Made by a program: the position numbers and the translations under genes
Shown: piece after piece, positions 24,985 through 33,500 of the stretch
Numbering within the stretch: position 1 is the stretch's first letter
Layout of the letters: each line of letters starts with the position of its first letter
Notes under the pieces: generated by a model
The model's database searches: none
What the model saw: only the letters and a program-made list of their open reading frames with translations
Told to the model about the DNA's origin: nothing
From: Prevotellaceae bacterium UBA1710
GTDB taxonomy: Bacteria; Bacteroidota; Bacteroidia; Bacteroidales; Bacteroidaceae
NCBI GenBank assembly: GCA_002317355.1
Contig: DCJC01000068.1
Coordinates: forward strand, 20,429 to 55,555
Direction: 5' to 3'
Length of the DNA stretch: 35,127 nucleotides

Positions 24985-25250
24985 TTTCTTAACATGGGTT
25001 TACACTCACATGTTGCAAAACCTTGAATGATTTTGGGAGGTAAATCCTTGTAAGAAGATTTTGTCTTTATCTGAAAATCATCCTTATTTATAAAGGAATA
25101 ATGGTCATCATCAAATTTTACCGTATCAATCTGAACATTATAGTTTTTTAAAAGATCATTCAGTTGATTTTTCAAACCACTCATATAAATAGCTTTTTCT
25201 ACATCATGATAGAATTGGCCAAGATAATATGTTTTTTTGACTTTGACAGG
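24981..25250 (-). pseudogene. 3' part of the IS-disrupted secreted-protein gene
   Basis: The frame continues from the target duplication (PVK) as VKKTYYLGQFYHDVEKAIY... to CECKPMLRK and TGA at 24981. About 86 residues follow the junction. The upstream residues of the open frame (to 25286) come from the insertion sequence end and are not native. Removing the element (25251-26882) and one 9-bp duplication joins it in frame to the 26880-27293 part, giving a ~223-residue protein. No family recognised. Confidence 0.85.
25242..25250. repeat. Target site duplication, left copy
   Basis: TTTGACAGG directly before the insertion sequence, identical to 26883-26891. Confidence 0.9.
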
Positions 25251-25358
25251 TAGGGTGTTCAAAATCGTCTTTCTAGACGAGACCAAAAAGTGCCTATATT
25301 TACAACGTTTATATTATTGATATTTAACACTTTACAAGTCAAAATAGCTCTTTGAAAA

Positions 25359-25390
25359 TTTGCATAAGTCGCTGATTTTTAGTAACTTTG
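25359..25390 (+). promoter_or_regulatory. Promoter of the transposase
   Basis: TTTG (25359-25362), 20-base spacer, TAACTTTG (25383-25390), 35 bp before the transposase ATG at 25426. It shows the element is adapted to Bacteroidetes transcription. Confidence 0.75.
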
Positions 25391-25425
25391 TAGATAAAAC
25401 AAGTAACTTTAATCAGTGATCAAAA

Positions 25426-25713
25426 ATGGCAAAAACAGATAAAACCAAGTGTCTCAAAAGTAGTCTCAAAAATGCCAAGGCAAAACTTAAGCGTAGAGAT
25501 GAGCGAATAACCAACCTTGAAGCTAAGATAGCCGATATGGAAGCAGAAGCTAAAAAAAAAGCAATGAACCATGTTATGGACCAAGCTCTCAAGAGTATTA
25601 CAAGAGAATACCAGGACATCAATTCTCGGAGTTCGTCATTAGATACGCCCTCTTGCTCAGATGTGAAACAAATGCAAGCCCTAGAGATATTGTCGCGGCT
25701 ATTGAGGGATTAG
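25426..25713 (+). CDS. Transposase reading frame A (unshifted product)
   Basis: A 95-residue product if no frameshift occurs. Residues ~1-45 (KSSLKNAKAKLKRRDERITN...) are lysine-rich, with a heptad-like coiled-coil ending in AEAKKK at the A9 run 25552-25560. Beyond that run the frame (MNHVMDQ..., ending LLRD) is the out-of-frame reading of the transposase and not family-like. It could act as an inhibitor, as short A-frame products do in several IS families (inference). Confidence 0.6.
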   Translation: MAKTDKTKCLKSSLKNAKAKLKRRDERITNLEAKIADMEAEAKKKAMNHVMDQALKSITREYQDINSRSSSLDTPSCSDVKQMQALEILSRLLRD

Positions 25714-26843
25714 CAAAACTGACTTACGGACTTGTTGACGAGGTTCCATCTTATAACACCATTGACAACTGGGCACGCAAGTGTGGTCTTGATGAAATCA
25801 AGCATGCATCAGAAGCTCTCAAGGATATTGACTATGCTGCGGTAATTGATGAGTGCATGATGATAGGCAGCCAGAAACTATTACCCGTGCTGTCTGTTCC
25901 AGCAGAACACCAAGGACATCCTCTGCAACTTGAGGATGTGCATGTAATAGGTTTCAATGTCAAGTCAAGTTGGAATGCCGAGGATGCCAGTAATGCTTTG
26001 GATGCGAACGTGGAAACCGTCGGCAAGAAACCTAAGTATGCGATTTCTGACAATGGCTCGTCAATGCGGAAGGCCATTGAGTTGTCTGGGTATACATGGC
26101 ATCGTGACATCAGCCACACCCTTGCTATGTTTATGGAACGCGTATACAAGGAAGATGCTGAGTATGTGGAGTTTAATAAGAGTATGGCAATCTGCAAAAA
26201 GCAATACTGCATGAAGGAGATTGCATATCTTCAGTCTCCGTCTCAACGTACCAAGGCAAGGTTCATGAACCTGTCTGAAAGCGCCGACTGGGCGGGCACA
26301 ATGTTACAGATATTCCCTAATCTGAGCAAACAAGAACGAGAGGTGTTCTCATTCATACCTGCTTATGCCTCATTCATAGAAGAAATGAAGGACATGGTAT
26401 CCTGCATCCACTTCATAGAGATAAAAATGAAGTACAAAGGTTTGAGCAAGAATACTATATCTGTGTGCAGAAGGCATGTATGTAAAACGGCAATGTGTGG
26501 AGGTGATAGGATGAGAAAGGTTGGACAGTATATACTCAATTATCTTGCAGAGGAAGAACAGCTTCTTACGGATAATGAGATTATAAACAACTCATCGGAC
26601 ATCATCGAATCCACATTTGGCATCTTCAAATACAGACAGTCTCCCAATAAACTCAACGGCGTTACAGCACGTGTGTTACACCTGCCTGTAATACTAGCGT
26701 ACACAGGTGAATCTGTTTCAAAGAACTATAATGTCAAAGAACGCTTATGCAGAACAAAGATCAAAGATATCAAACTCTGGCGAGATGAAAATCTCATGGA
26801 GAACCTTGTCGCGAAACGCATCAAAACGCTCAAAACAGCCTAA
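25426..26843 (+). CDS. DDE transposase made by a -1 shift at A9 (or broken by an A-run indel)
   Basis: Frame 1 from ATG 25426 runs to the A9 run (25552-25560). The -1 frame opens there (a TAA at 25551 closes it upstream) and continues to 26843 without a stop, giving ~472 residues. Protein-like sequence begins right after the run: SNEPCYGPSSQEYYKRIPGH, then EFVIRYALLLRCETN, so the useful start of the second frame is the A-run and not an internal TTG. Catalytic acidic residues fit DDE: Asp in VIDECMMIGSQ, Asp in AISDNGSSMRKA, Glu in DIIESTFGIFKYR. N-terminal coiled coil plus DUF-like helical middle. Function: cut-and-paste or copy transposition of the element. Confidence 0.8.
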
Positions 26844-26879
26844 AAAACTGTCTCGGGTCAGATGCCGATTTTGAACACC

Positions 26880-27293
26880 CTATTTGACAGGACGAATTTT
26901 ATCATATTGTTGTGATATCTTAATTGACATTTCTCCAAAGTAATCAAGATGAATTGTGATATCATTTATAGAATCCAAATGGAAATCCTCCGATGCTTTT
27001 TTCAAACAGATATTAAATTCTTCCATCATTGCATGAAGATTCATGTTTTGCGAATACATATCGCATTCTACATTTTCACAAGAGACCCGTTTACACAAAG
27101 AGATAAAACTTTTGCAAGTGTCTTGTCTGTCAATACAAAAATAATCAATACTAAGAAAATCACTTTTGTCACACAAGACTTTTTTTATCGCAACAAGTTT
27201 GGTGTTCGTAGTAACTTGATCTTTTGCGAAGGACAAAGAAAACAAAGACAATAACAACATAACTGTCATTACGTTTGTAAACATTTTATTCAT
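26880..27293 (-). pseudogene. 5' part of the IS-disrupted secreted-protein gene
   Basis: Best start is ATG 27293, giving a signal peptide MNKMFTNVMTVMLLLSLFSL followed by SFAKDQ. An upstream in-frame ATG at 27344 would bury it. The mature part is Cys-rich (VLCDKSD, YFCID, DTCKSF, LCKRVSCENVECDMY: about seven cysteines). It then continues to KISQQYDKIRPVK and a TAG supplied entirely by the insertion sequence end (26882-26880). So the truncated product is 137 residues. Rejoined with 24981-25250 it would be ~223 residues. No family recognised. A secreted, disulfide-bonded product is likely. Confidence 0.85.
26883..26891. repeat. Target site duplication, right copy
   Basis: TTTGACAGG directly after the insertion sequence, identical to 25242-25250. 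Confidence 0.9.
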
Positions 27294-27300
27294 ATTTTTA

Positions 27301-27447
27301 TTAATTAGGCGACCACACATATGTAGGATGGATTTCTTTTTCATTTCTAAAATATCTCAATGCGCCTCCAGGGGCAATAAAATTACCCTTATATCCTCCA
27401 CAAACATCTATATGGTTTTGTTTTGACGTTGCAAATATAATTATTTT
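27301..27447 (-). pseudogene. Coding-like remnant ending in YVWSPN
   Basis: An open stretch of 48 codons after TGA 27450-27448 with no usable start codon, ending TAA 27303-27301. The part from ~27414 onward is protein-like: HIDVCGGYKGNFIAPGGALR, then YFRNEKEIHPTYVWSPN. It looks like the C-terminal tip of a larger gene whose 5' part is missing. It overlaps the promoter of the disrupted gene. Chance is not excluded. Confidence 0.35.
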
Positions 27448-27462
27448 TCACAAATAAACAAA
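27432..27462 (-). promoter_or_regulatory. Promoter of the disrupted secreted-protein gene
   Basis: Minus strand TTTG (27459-27462), 19-base spacer, TATATTTG (27432-27439). The predicted leader to ATG 27293 is ~130 nt. Confidence 0.7.
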
Positions 27463-27563
27463 GATAATCTCAAGAAAATGCAATATTTTCGTGTTTTTTC
27501 TTATTTGGAATGTTGTTTCCCTTATTTCAGCATCACAAAATGCGATTTTTTTTTAGAATTATT

Positions 27564-27850
27564 CATCAAACACGTACACGGTGGGGGTAAATGGGGGTAA
27601 ACACATTGATGATTAATATGTTACGACCGTGTACGTGTTTGCTAAACACGTACACAACACATACATGACATGTACATGGCTAAAAATACTCTATTTTTTG
27701 AAAAAACATGCAAATATATGCCTTTTGCGCCCAAAAGGTGTATAAGTCGTGTACATGTTGTGTACGTGTTAGACGAACACGTACACAGGCTTAATATCTT
27801 GACATTTAAGTAGTTAAGAGCGAATTTTGTCACCGTGTACGTGTTTGATG
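27564..27850. mobile_element. MITE-like element of nested CACGTACAC palindromes
   Basis: Ends are perfect 20-bp inverted repeats: CATCAAACACGTACACGGTG at 27564-27583 and its complement at 27831-27850. Similarity extends outward imperfectly into CTAAAAAAAA tracts. Inside are two further perfect palindromes, GTGTACGTGTTT-gct-AAACACGTACAC (27629-27655) and GTGTACGTGTT-agacg-AACACGTACAC (27760-27786). There is also a GGGGGTAAAT/GGGGGTAAAC direct repeat (27583-27601) and a CCTTTT/AAAAGG hairpin (27721-27738). There is no ORF. It lies in the 27448-28180 gene-free stretch. Confidence 0.7.
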
Positions 27851-28010
27851 AAAAAAACTAAAAAAAATTCCAACAAGTACATTCAGGAAGATCAGTAAGT
27901 ACGGTGCAAAGACATCAAAATCTCTTAGTTATCTTATGGTTGGATGTGCCTTCGCTGATTATTCGCTATGCCTCCACTATGAGTCCGACACCTAACTATA
28001 AAAATGGGAC

Positions 28011-28043
28011 TTACATAGGAGTCACATAGGAACTACATAGGAG
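28011..28043. repeat. Three 11-bp tandem ACATAGGA units
   Basis: TTACATAGGAG, TCACATAGGAA, CTACATAGGAG in tandem with 11-bp spacing, about one helical turn. Nothing else is seen in 27851-28104. Confidence 0.75.
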
Positions 28044-28104
28044 GAGAAAGGGAAGATTATCACTCGTTGATCTCCCGCCATGAAAAGCAGAAATGCTGAG
28101 CATG

Positions 28105-28143
28105 AAAAAAGCCGCATCCGATATTACTCAGATGCGGCTTTTA
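28105..28143 (-). terminator. Terminator after secDF
   Basis: GCCGCATC (28111-28118) pairs with GATGCGGC (28131-28138), extended by A/T runs. On the minus strand the T-run is TTTTTT. It lies 37 bp past the secDF stop and is near symmetrical, so it could act in both directions. Confidence 0.85.
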
Positions 28144-28179
28144 ATATTTCAGTTCTTAATCCTTAGAAAGAATCAAGAC

Positions 28180-31173
28180 TTATGCCTTTACTTCTGCAAC
28201 AGCATTTTCAGCCTCGTTAATCTTCTTACCAAGTGTAAGATAAGCTGTTGGAGCAGCAATGAAGATTGATGAGAGAGTACCGAAGAATACACCGAGAATC
28301 ATTGCGAATGAGAAGCTGCGGATTGAATCACCACCGAGGATGAAGATACAGAGCAACACAATCAATGTAGAAACAGATGTATTAATAGTACGTGCGAGAG
28401 TCTGGTTTACAGAATCATTGAATGTGATCTGTGTATCCTGCTTTGTGTGGATTCCGAGGTTCTCACGGATACGGTCGAATACAACCACCTTATCGTTGAT
28501 AGAGTAACCGATCACAGTAAGGATAGCACCGATGAAGGTCTGGTCAATCTCGAGAGAGAATGGTACGATGTCGTAGAGTGCTGAGTAGAAGCCGATAACG
28601 ACTACTGTATCAACAGCAAGAGCTACGATAGAACCTACAGAGAATGCTACGTTGCGGAAACGGATGAGGATGTAGATGAAGATAGCAATAAGTGCAACCA
28701 ATACTGAGATGATAGCACCGTATGTGATATCCTTAGCTACAGAAGGACCTACCTTTGTTGAAGAGATGATTGAACCACCCTCACGTACGTCTGGGTTCTT
28801 GAATGCTTCAACATTCTCCTGCTTAACGAAGCCACCCTTCTTCAAACAGTTGTAGAGCATTGTCTCGCACTCGTCGTCAACTGTTGGGCTGTTTGACTCA
28901 ATCTTATAGTTGGTAGATACACGGAGTGTCTTACCGTCTGTACCGATAGAGATAGCGTTAGTGTTAGAACCAGCAAATGCCTCACTAAGGATAGGACGAA
29001 CCTGCTCTGGCTCTACTGCATTCTCGAATGCGATAACATAGTTACGACCACCAGTGAAGTCGATAGACTGTGAGAGACCACGAACACCGAAGCAAGCGAT
29101 GAATGCTACAACAGCAATACCGTAGATCACGAAGCTCTTCTTGTAAGCAGACATGAACTTGTACTTAGTATTCTGGAGGAATGTGCGACCGAATGTGAGG
29201 TTCAGCCACTTATCCTTACCCATACGGTTCTCATAAACGATACGTGTGAGGAATACTGCTGTGAAGAATGAACATACGATACCGATGATCCATGTTGTAG
29301 CGAAGCCCTTGATAGGACCAGTACCGATGGTGAGCAGGATGATACCTGTGATGAGAGATGTGAGGTTAGAGTCGAAGATAGCAGAGAAAGCGTTGCTGTA
29401 ACCAGCCTCGAGAGCCTGCTTCATACCAAGACCCTTACGGAGCTCTTCCTTGATACGCTCATAGATAAGCACGTTGGCATCCACCGCCGTACCAAGCGTA
29501 AGTACGATACCCGCGATACCAGGCATTGTGAGTGCTGACTGGAATGAAGCAAGAATACCGAGTGTGAAGAAGAGGTTGATGATAAGTGCACCGTCAGCCA
29601 TAAGACCTGGGATAGCACCATACATCACGATCATATAAATACAGAGGAGTACAAATGCGATAGCAAATGACCAGATACCCTGCTGGATAGACTGAGCACC
29701 GAGTGTAGGACCTACAACCTCTTCCTGAACGATACGTGCAGGAGCTGGCATACGACCTGACTTCAATGTGTTAGCAAGGTCCTTAGTATCTTCTACAGTG
29801 AAGTTACCAGAGATCTGAGAGTTACCACCAGCGATCTCACCATGTACCATAGGAGCTGAGTAAACAGCATCGTCGAGTACGATAGCGATAGCCTTACCAG
29901 TGTTTGCCTTTGTGAGAGCAGCCCAGAGACGAGCACCCTCTGTATTCATTGACATGCTTACAACTGGGCGACCTGTTGTATGGTCGAACTCATCTTTTGC
30001 GTCAACGATAACGTCACCCTCAAGTGGTGCACGGCCACTTGTTGAAGTTACCTTGAGTGCATAGAGCTCATAGATGTTCTTGTTGCCATCCATTGGCTTA
30101 GCACTCCAGAGGAGCTTGCAGTCAGTTGGAAGAACCTTCTTTGCGTCCTCGCTATAGATGATCTTGTTAACCTCTGCAGTATCACGAACGTGAGCATAAC
30201 CAACGAGGCTGTAACCCTGATTGATTGGCTGGAAGATAGAGAAGAGTGGGTGCTGCTTCTTCATCTGCTCAGTCTTAGCGTCAGAAACCTTTGCAGCAGC
30301 GTCAGCCTTTGCATCGTCTCTCTTGAGCTGGAACTTAGACTGAGCCTCTGCAACCTTTGCTGTATCTTCCTTAGCAGTCTCAGCTGCCTCAGCAATCTTT
30401 GTTGTGTCAGCAGACTCATCAGAACCTGCATTAGCTACACGCTGATCGAGCTGTGAGAGGTAAGGTACGATTTCCTGTGAGTTATAAGTCTCCCAGAACT
30501 CAAGGTTTGCAGAACCCTGAAGGAGCTTACGTACACGCTCTGGCTCACGAACACCTGGCATTTCTACCATGATACGGCCTTCCTGACCTTCGAGCTTCTG
30601 GATGTTTGGCTGAACAACACCGAACTTGTCGATACGATTACGGACAACGTTGTATGAGTTGTCGATAGCTGACTGAACCTCATCACGGAGAGCCTTCTCA
30701 ACCTCAGCGTCAGTGCTCTGAGTGCTTACCTTGCCCTTGAGCTGCTGAGTAGCGAAGATTTCAGCGAGACGACGACCAGGAGCGTTCGCCTTGAATCGGT
30801 TAATGAAGAGAGAGATGAAGTCGCTCTGTGATGTCTCCTCTTCCTTCTTTGCCTCCTGCATTGACTTTACGAAGGCAGCGTCAGACTTGTGGTCAGCGAG
30901 TACCTCTACTACGTCTGGTACACTGATCTCAAGGATTACGTTCATACCGCCCTTAAGGTCAAGACCCAAACCGATCTGAGTCTCCAAGCAGTTCTGATAA
31001 GAATAGATACCAAGATACTTTACAGAATCCTTATAGTCCTGCTGGGCAATAGGATCCTTAATCTCGGCAGCCTTACTGTCGTAGTAGCTTGTTGCTACTG
31101 AGAATGACAGGTAGAAGATGCTTGCAAGCGTCAGAAGTACGGCGGTTACAAGTACAATTCCTTTGTTTTGCAT
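28180..31173 (-). CDS. secDF: Protein translocase SecD-SecF fusion
   Basis: A 997-residue inner-membrane protein that uses the proton gradient to help SecYEG pull proteins into the periplasm. The SecD half has TM1 at ~5-25, then GLGLDLKGGMNVILEI (~70), GVREPERVRKLLQGSANLEFWE, a lysine/alanine/aspartate-rich insert (~255-300) and five C-terminal helices (~500-660) with GTAVDANVLIYERIKEEL. The SecF half begins near 670 (KKSFVIYGIAVVAF), with SIDFTGGRNYVIAFE and GYSINDKVVVFDRIRENL. The fused form is normal for Bacteroidetes. Stand-alone transcript: a -7 element is at 31302-31309 and a terminator follows. The leader is ~125 nt with T-rich tracts. Confidence 0.97.
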   Translation of the reverse strand: MQNKGIVLVTAVLLTLASIFYLSFSVATSYYDSKAAEIKDPIAQQDYKDSVKYLGIYSYQNCLETQIGLGLDLKGGMNVILEISVPDVVEVLADHKSDAAFVKSMQEAKKEEETSQSDFISLFINRFKANAPGRRLAEIFATQQLKGKVSTQSTDAEVEKALRDEVQSAIDNSYNVVRNRIDKFGVVQPNIQKLEGQEGRIMVEMPGVREPERVRKLLQGSANLEFWETYNSQEIVPYLSQLDQRVANAGSDESADTTKIAEAAETAKEDTAKVAEAQSKFQLKRDDAKADAAAKVSDAKTEQMKKQHPLFSIFQPINQGYSLVGYAHVRDTAEVNKIIYSEDAKKVLPTDCKLLWSAKPMDGNKNIYELYALKVTSTSGRAPLEGDVIVDAKDEFDHTTGRPVVSMSMNTEGARLWAALTKANTGKAIAIVLDDAVYSAPMVHGEIAGGNSQISGNFTVEDTKDLANTLKSGRMPAPARIVQEEVVGPTLGAQSIQQGIWSFAIAFVLLCIYMIVMYGAIPGLMADGALIINLFFTLGILASFQSALTMPGIAGIVLTLGTAVDANVLIYERIKEELRKGLGMKQALEAGYSNAFSAIFDSNLTSLITGIILLTIGTGPIKGFATTWIIGIVCSFFTAVFLTRIVYENRMGKDKWLNLTFGRTFLQNTKYKFMSAYKKSFVIYGIAVVAFIACFGVRGLSQSIDFTGGRNYVIAFENAVEPEQVRPILSEAFAGSNTNAISIGTDGKTLRVSTNYKIESNSPTVDDECETMLYNCLKKGGFVKQENVEAFKNPDVREGGSIISSTKVGPSVAKDITYGAIISVLVALIAIFIYILIRFRNVAFSVGSIVALAVDTVVVIGFYSALYDIVPFSLEIDQTFIGAILTVIGYSINDKVVVFDRIRENLGIHTKQDTQITFNDSVNQTLARTINTSVSTLIVLLCIFILGGDSIRSFSFAMILGVFFGTLSSIFIAAPTAYLTLGKKINEAENAVAEVKA

Positions 31174-31301
31174 TTTGATTAAATTGTTTTATTATTTTTA
31201 TTTTTGTTTTTTTTCTAATAGTCTTTGAGGTTCCAGTTCTTGGGACACGATGGCACTTTGCAAAAGGGCGCAATACACCCATTATATGCGCATACGACGT
31301 G

Positions 31302-31309
31302 CAAAGGTA
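31302..31309 (-). promoter_or_regulatory. -7 element of secDF
   Basis: Minus strand TACCTTTG matches TAnnTTTG. The -33 position reads TTCG, weak. A second TAATTTTG lies at 31373-31380, just past the end of the upstream gene. Confidence 0.55.
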
Positions 31310-31382
31310 CATAAATTTCTCTAAAATGCGAAATTTCAGAGCATAAATTGCACTTTTTACCTTATAAAATGGCAAAATTACA

Positions 31383-32474
31383 CTATCTACCATGCCATTT
31401 AACCCATCCAATCACCGGATAATGGTCGGAAAGGTTACACTTTTTGTCCACAAAGAACCCTGTTGGCTCCAGATCTTCGGTACACATCACGTTGTCAATT
31501 CTGACATACATCGCGTTTCTGTGATACGTGAATCCTGGGCCCATAGCAGTTGAGATATAGCAGTCCGTAAGACCTTTTGCTATAGTTCTGCGAGCATAGC
31601 TTATAGGGATATCATTAAAGTCGCCACAGACTATCATCGAACGTCCCTTATGCATTCTCACATAGTTTGCCACAGCATCTGCCTGAGAGGCACGAATAGC
31701 AGCTGCAGCTCCAAGTTTTTTGAGTACGAACTTAGATTCTGCCTTCATTCCACTACCGCCAATACCACTTTTGACAATATCACCAAACTGCTCTTTCTCC
31801 TCAACAGAGAAATTATTTGTTTCAAGGTGATTATTCAGCACTATGAGTTCTTTGCCATTCACATCAAGGAAGAAAGCCGTACTAAGGTTGCCCTTTGATT
31901 CGAACTTCACCTTCTCATGCTTGACAATAGGATATTTACTCATAAGCATCAACATGGTTCCTGCGGCAACCTTACATGTATCAATATAAGGCATTTTACC
32001 ACCAAAGATTGTATCTATCTCCTTCTGGATAGTCGGTGTATAGGCAGCCTCCTGAATGCTGACAATATGGCAATCCTCATCTGCTATATATCTGAGCATC
32101 TGCATACGAGCCTCCTCTATGGAAATATCCATAGGATGCTCATGCTGGTTGGCAAATCCCCAGGTATTGTAAGTCATTATCTTCAAAGCCCCCAAAGGAG
32201 GGTCTGAACTTGCATGGACAGGCAAATACTGTGTCATTGGCACGTAGCATATCACATAGCCTACAAATGGCACAAGAAGATGTTTCTTGCTCACAAACAT
32301 CCAGACGACAATCATTCCGAGATTGGCAAGGGCAAACATAGGAAACGCATAACCGCCCGTAGCCATAATAGGCCACGAGCGTGGATCAATCAAGTCTGCG
32401 AATCCTGTTACCAACATTCCCAGAATAACAACTACATTGATTGCTATGAGTATGTTTAATATGAATTTCTTCAA
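31383..32474 (-). CDS. Membrane-anchored endonuclease/exonuclease/phosphatase family protein
   Basis: A 363-residue protein with three N-terminal hydrophobic helices (~3-25, 38-60, 67-87) and a soluble EEP domain from ~95. EEP motifs: LKIMTYNTWGF, IVSIQEAA, ELIVLNNHLETN, MIVCGDFNDIP and a terminal LSDHYPVIGWVKW with the catalytic Asp-His. The fold includes DNase I, sphingomyelinases and phosphoinositide phosphatases, so the substrate cannot be named. The helices place the catalytic domain at the membrane surface, probably periplasmic. It is the last gene of the outer-membrane protein-rhomboid-EEP operon, 31 bp after the rhomboid gene. Confidence 0.88.
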   Translation of the reverse strand: MKKFILNILIAINVVVILGMLVTGFADLIDPRSWPIMATGGYAFPMFALANLGMIVVWMFVSKKHLLVPFVGYVICYVPMTQYLPVHASSDPPLGALKIMTYNTWGFANQHEHPMDISIEEARMQMLRYIADEDCHIVSIQEAAYTPTIQKEIDTIFGGKMPYIDTCKVAAGTMLMLMSKYPIVKHEKVKFESKGNLSTAFFLDVNGKELIVLNNHLETNNFSVEEKEQFGDIVKSGIGGSGMKAESKFVLKKLGAAAAIRASQADAVANYVRMHKGRSMIVCGDFNDIPISYARRTIAKGLTDCYISTAMGPGFTYHRNAMYVRIDNVMCTEDLEPTGFFVDKKCNLSDHYPVIGWVKWHGR

Positions 32475-32505
32475 TATCTTTACACTTTACCCTATACCCT
32501 TTACA

Positions 32506-33492
32506 CTACTTCTTACTTGCATCAAAGAGTTTCTTCTTCTCTTCTGCAGTAAGACTTGCATAACCAGAGCGACGGATTTTGTCAAGAATAGTATCAATCT
32601 CAGCCTCATCACGCTTCTTCTGGGCATTATAGTCCCAATCAGCCTGATGATTAGAGGTTGAACGGAAATTAGCGTCTTTATTATATGTGTCATCCGTGCG
32701 ATCAAGATGGAAGAATTTTCTTATCTTGCCCAGGATTGTTGCCGACTTCTCCTGACTTTGCGAGCCACGATAAGACTCCCAACCCGAGAATGATGTCTGG
32801 CGATTTGCAGACTTTCTCCAATAGCGTATCAGGAAGAAGCCAAACAGCATACCTCCAAGGTGAGCAACGTGAGCAATTCCATCAGAAGAGTTTGACAATG
32901 CATTAACTATCTCATATACCACATAGCCAACTACAAGCCACTTTGCCTTGATAGGGAATGGGATTGGTATGATAAACATCCTTTCCTCTGGATAAGTCAT
33001 ACAAAAAGCAAGGAGAATACCACAAACACTTCCCGAAGCACCTACCGTTGTCATCATATTCAACTGTCGCTGAAGATACGAGTCTGCTGGCATGTTGGAT
33101 ATTTCCAGGAACTGACTTATGCTTTCTGGAGCAGGTGTTACACCATAATACACCTCCAATGTTTGCGAGATTTCTTGAAGCAAGCCCGCACCGATTCCAC
33201 ACACAAGATAGTAGATGAGAAATCTCTTAGATCCCCACGTGCGTTCCATAACCGAGCCAAACATCCATAGAGCAAACATATTGAATAATATATGGAGCAA
33301 GGCACCCCAAATACCTTCTCCCATACCACCGTGCATAAATAGATATGTCACAAACTGATATAGATGGAATTGGTTTGCCTGCCAATAATGAAGTCCGCAC
33401 CAGACTTTTATCTCTGGCACGAGTAATGAAGCTAAGAACGCAAGGCAGTTGATGATTAGCAACTGCTTGGTTATTGTGGGAATTATCTGCAT
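32506..33492 (-). CDS. Rhomboid family intramembrane serine protease
   Basis: A 328-residue membrane protein with six or so helices. Rhomboid landmarks: LLHILFNMFALWMFG (~66-80, the HxxxN oxyanion region), the nucleophile Ser153 in GASGSVCG, and the catalytic His211 in HVAHLGGMLFGFF. The C-terminal ~95 residues are cytoplasmic, charged and end SGYASLTAEEKKKLFDASKK, a tail common on Bacteroidetes rhomboids. It cleaves membrane-spanning substrates, so far unknown for this subgroup. It starts 8 bp after the outer-membrane protein gene, so it is in its operon. Confidence 0.94.
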   Translation of the reverse strand: MQIIPTITKQLLIINCLAFLASLLVPEIKVWCGLHYWQANQFHLYQFVTYLFMHGGMGEGIWGALLHILFNMFALWMFGSVMERTWGSKRFLIYYLVCGIGAGLLQEISQTLEVYYGVTPAPESISQFLEISNMPADSYLQRQLNMMTTVGASGSVCGILLAFCMTYPEERMFIIPIPFPIKAKWLVVGYVVYEIVNALSNSSDGIAHVAHLGGMLFGFFLIRYWRKSANRQTSFSGWESYRGSQSQEKSATILGKIRKFFHLDRTDDTYNKDANFRSTSNHQADWDYNAQKKRDEAEIDTILDKIRRSGYASLTAEEKKKLFDASKK

Positions 33493-33500
33493 TAATTATA

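Larger units (their letters stand above)
25251..26882 (+). mobile_element. Complete insertion sequence, 1,632 bp, with 9-bp target duplication
   Basis: Ends are perfect 17-bp inverted repeats, TAGGGTGTTCAAAATCG at 25251-25267 and its complement at 26866-26882. A shared GAGAC block lies a further ~11 bp inside each end. It is flanked by TTTGACAGG on both sides. It carries a promoter (25359-25390) and a two-frame DDE transposase. The family is not assigned. 9-bp duplication, ~1.6 kb size and a D..D..E transposase of ~470 residues are the diagnostic data. Intact ends and a perfect duplication suggest recent insertion. Confidence 0.93.

Noticed and set aside
25653..26843. Transposase starting at the internal TTG 25653
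   Set aside because: The same frame is protein-like for ~32 residues before it, back to the A9 run, so the start is by frameshift.
27564..27850. CRISPR array
   Set aside because: Repeats are palindromic, alternate in orientation and have irregular spacing. No cas genes are nearby.
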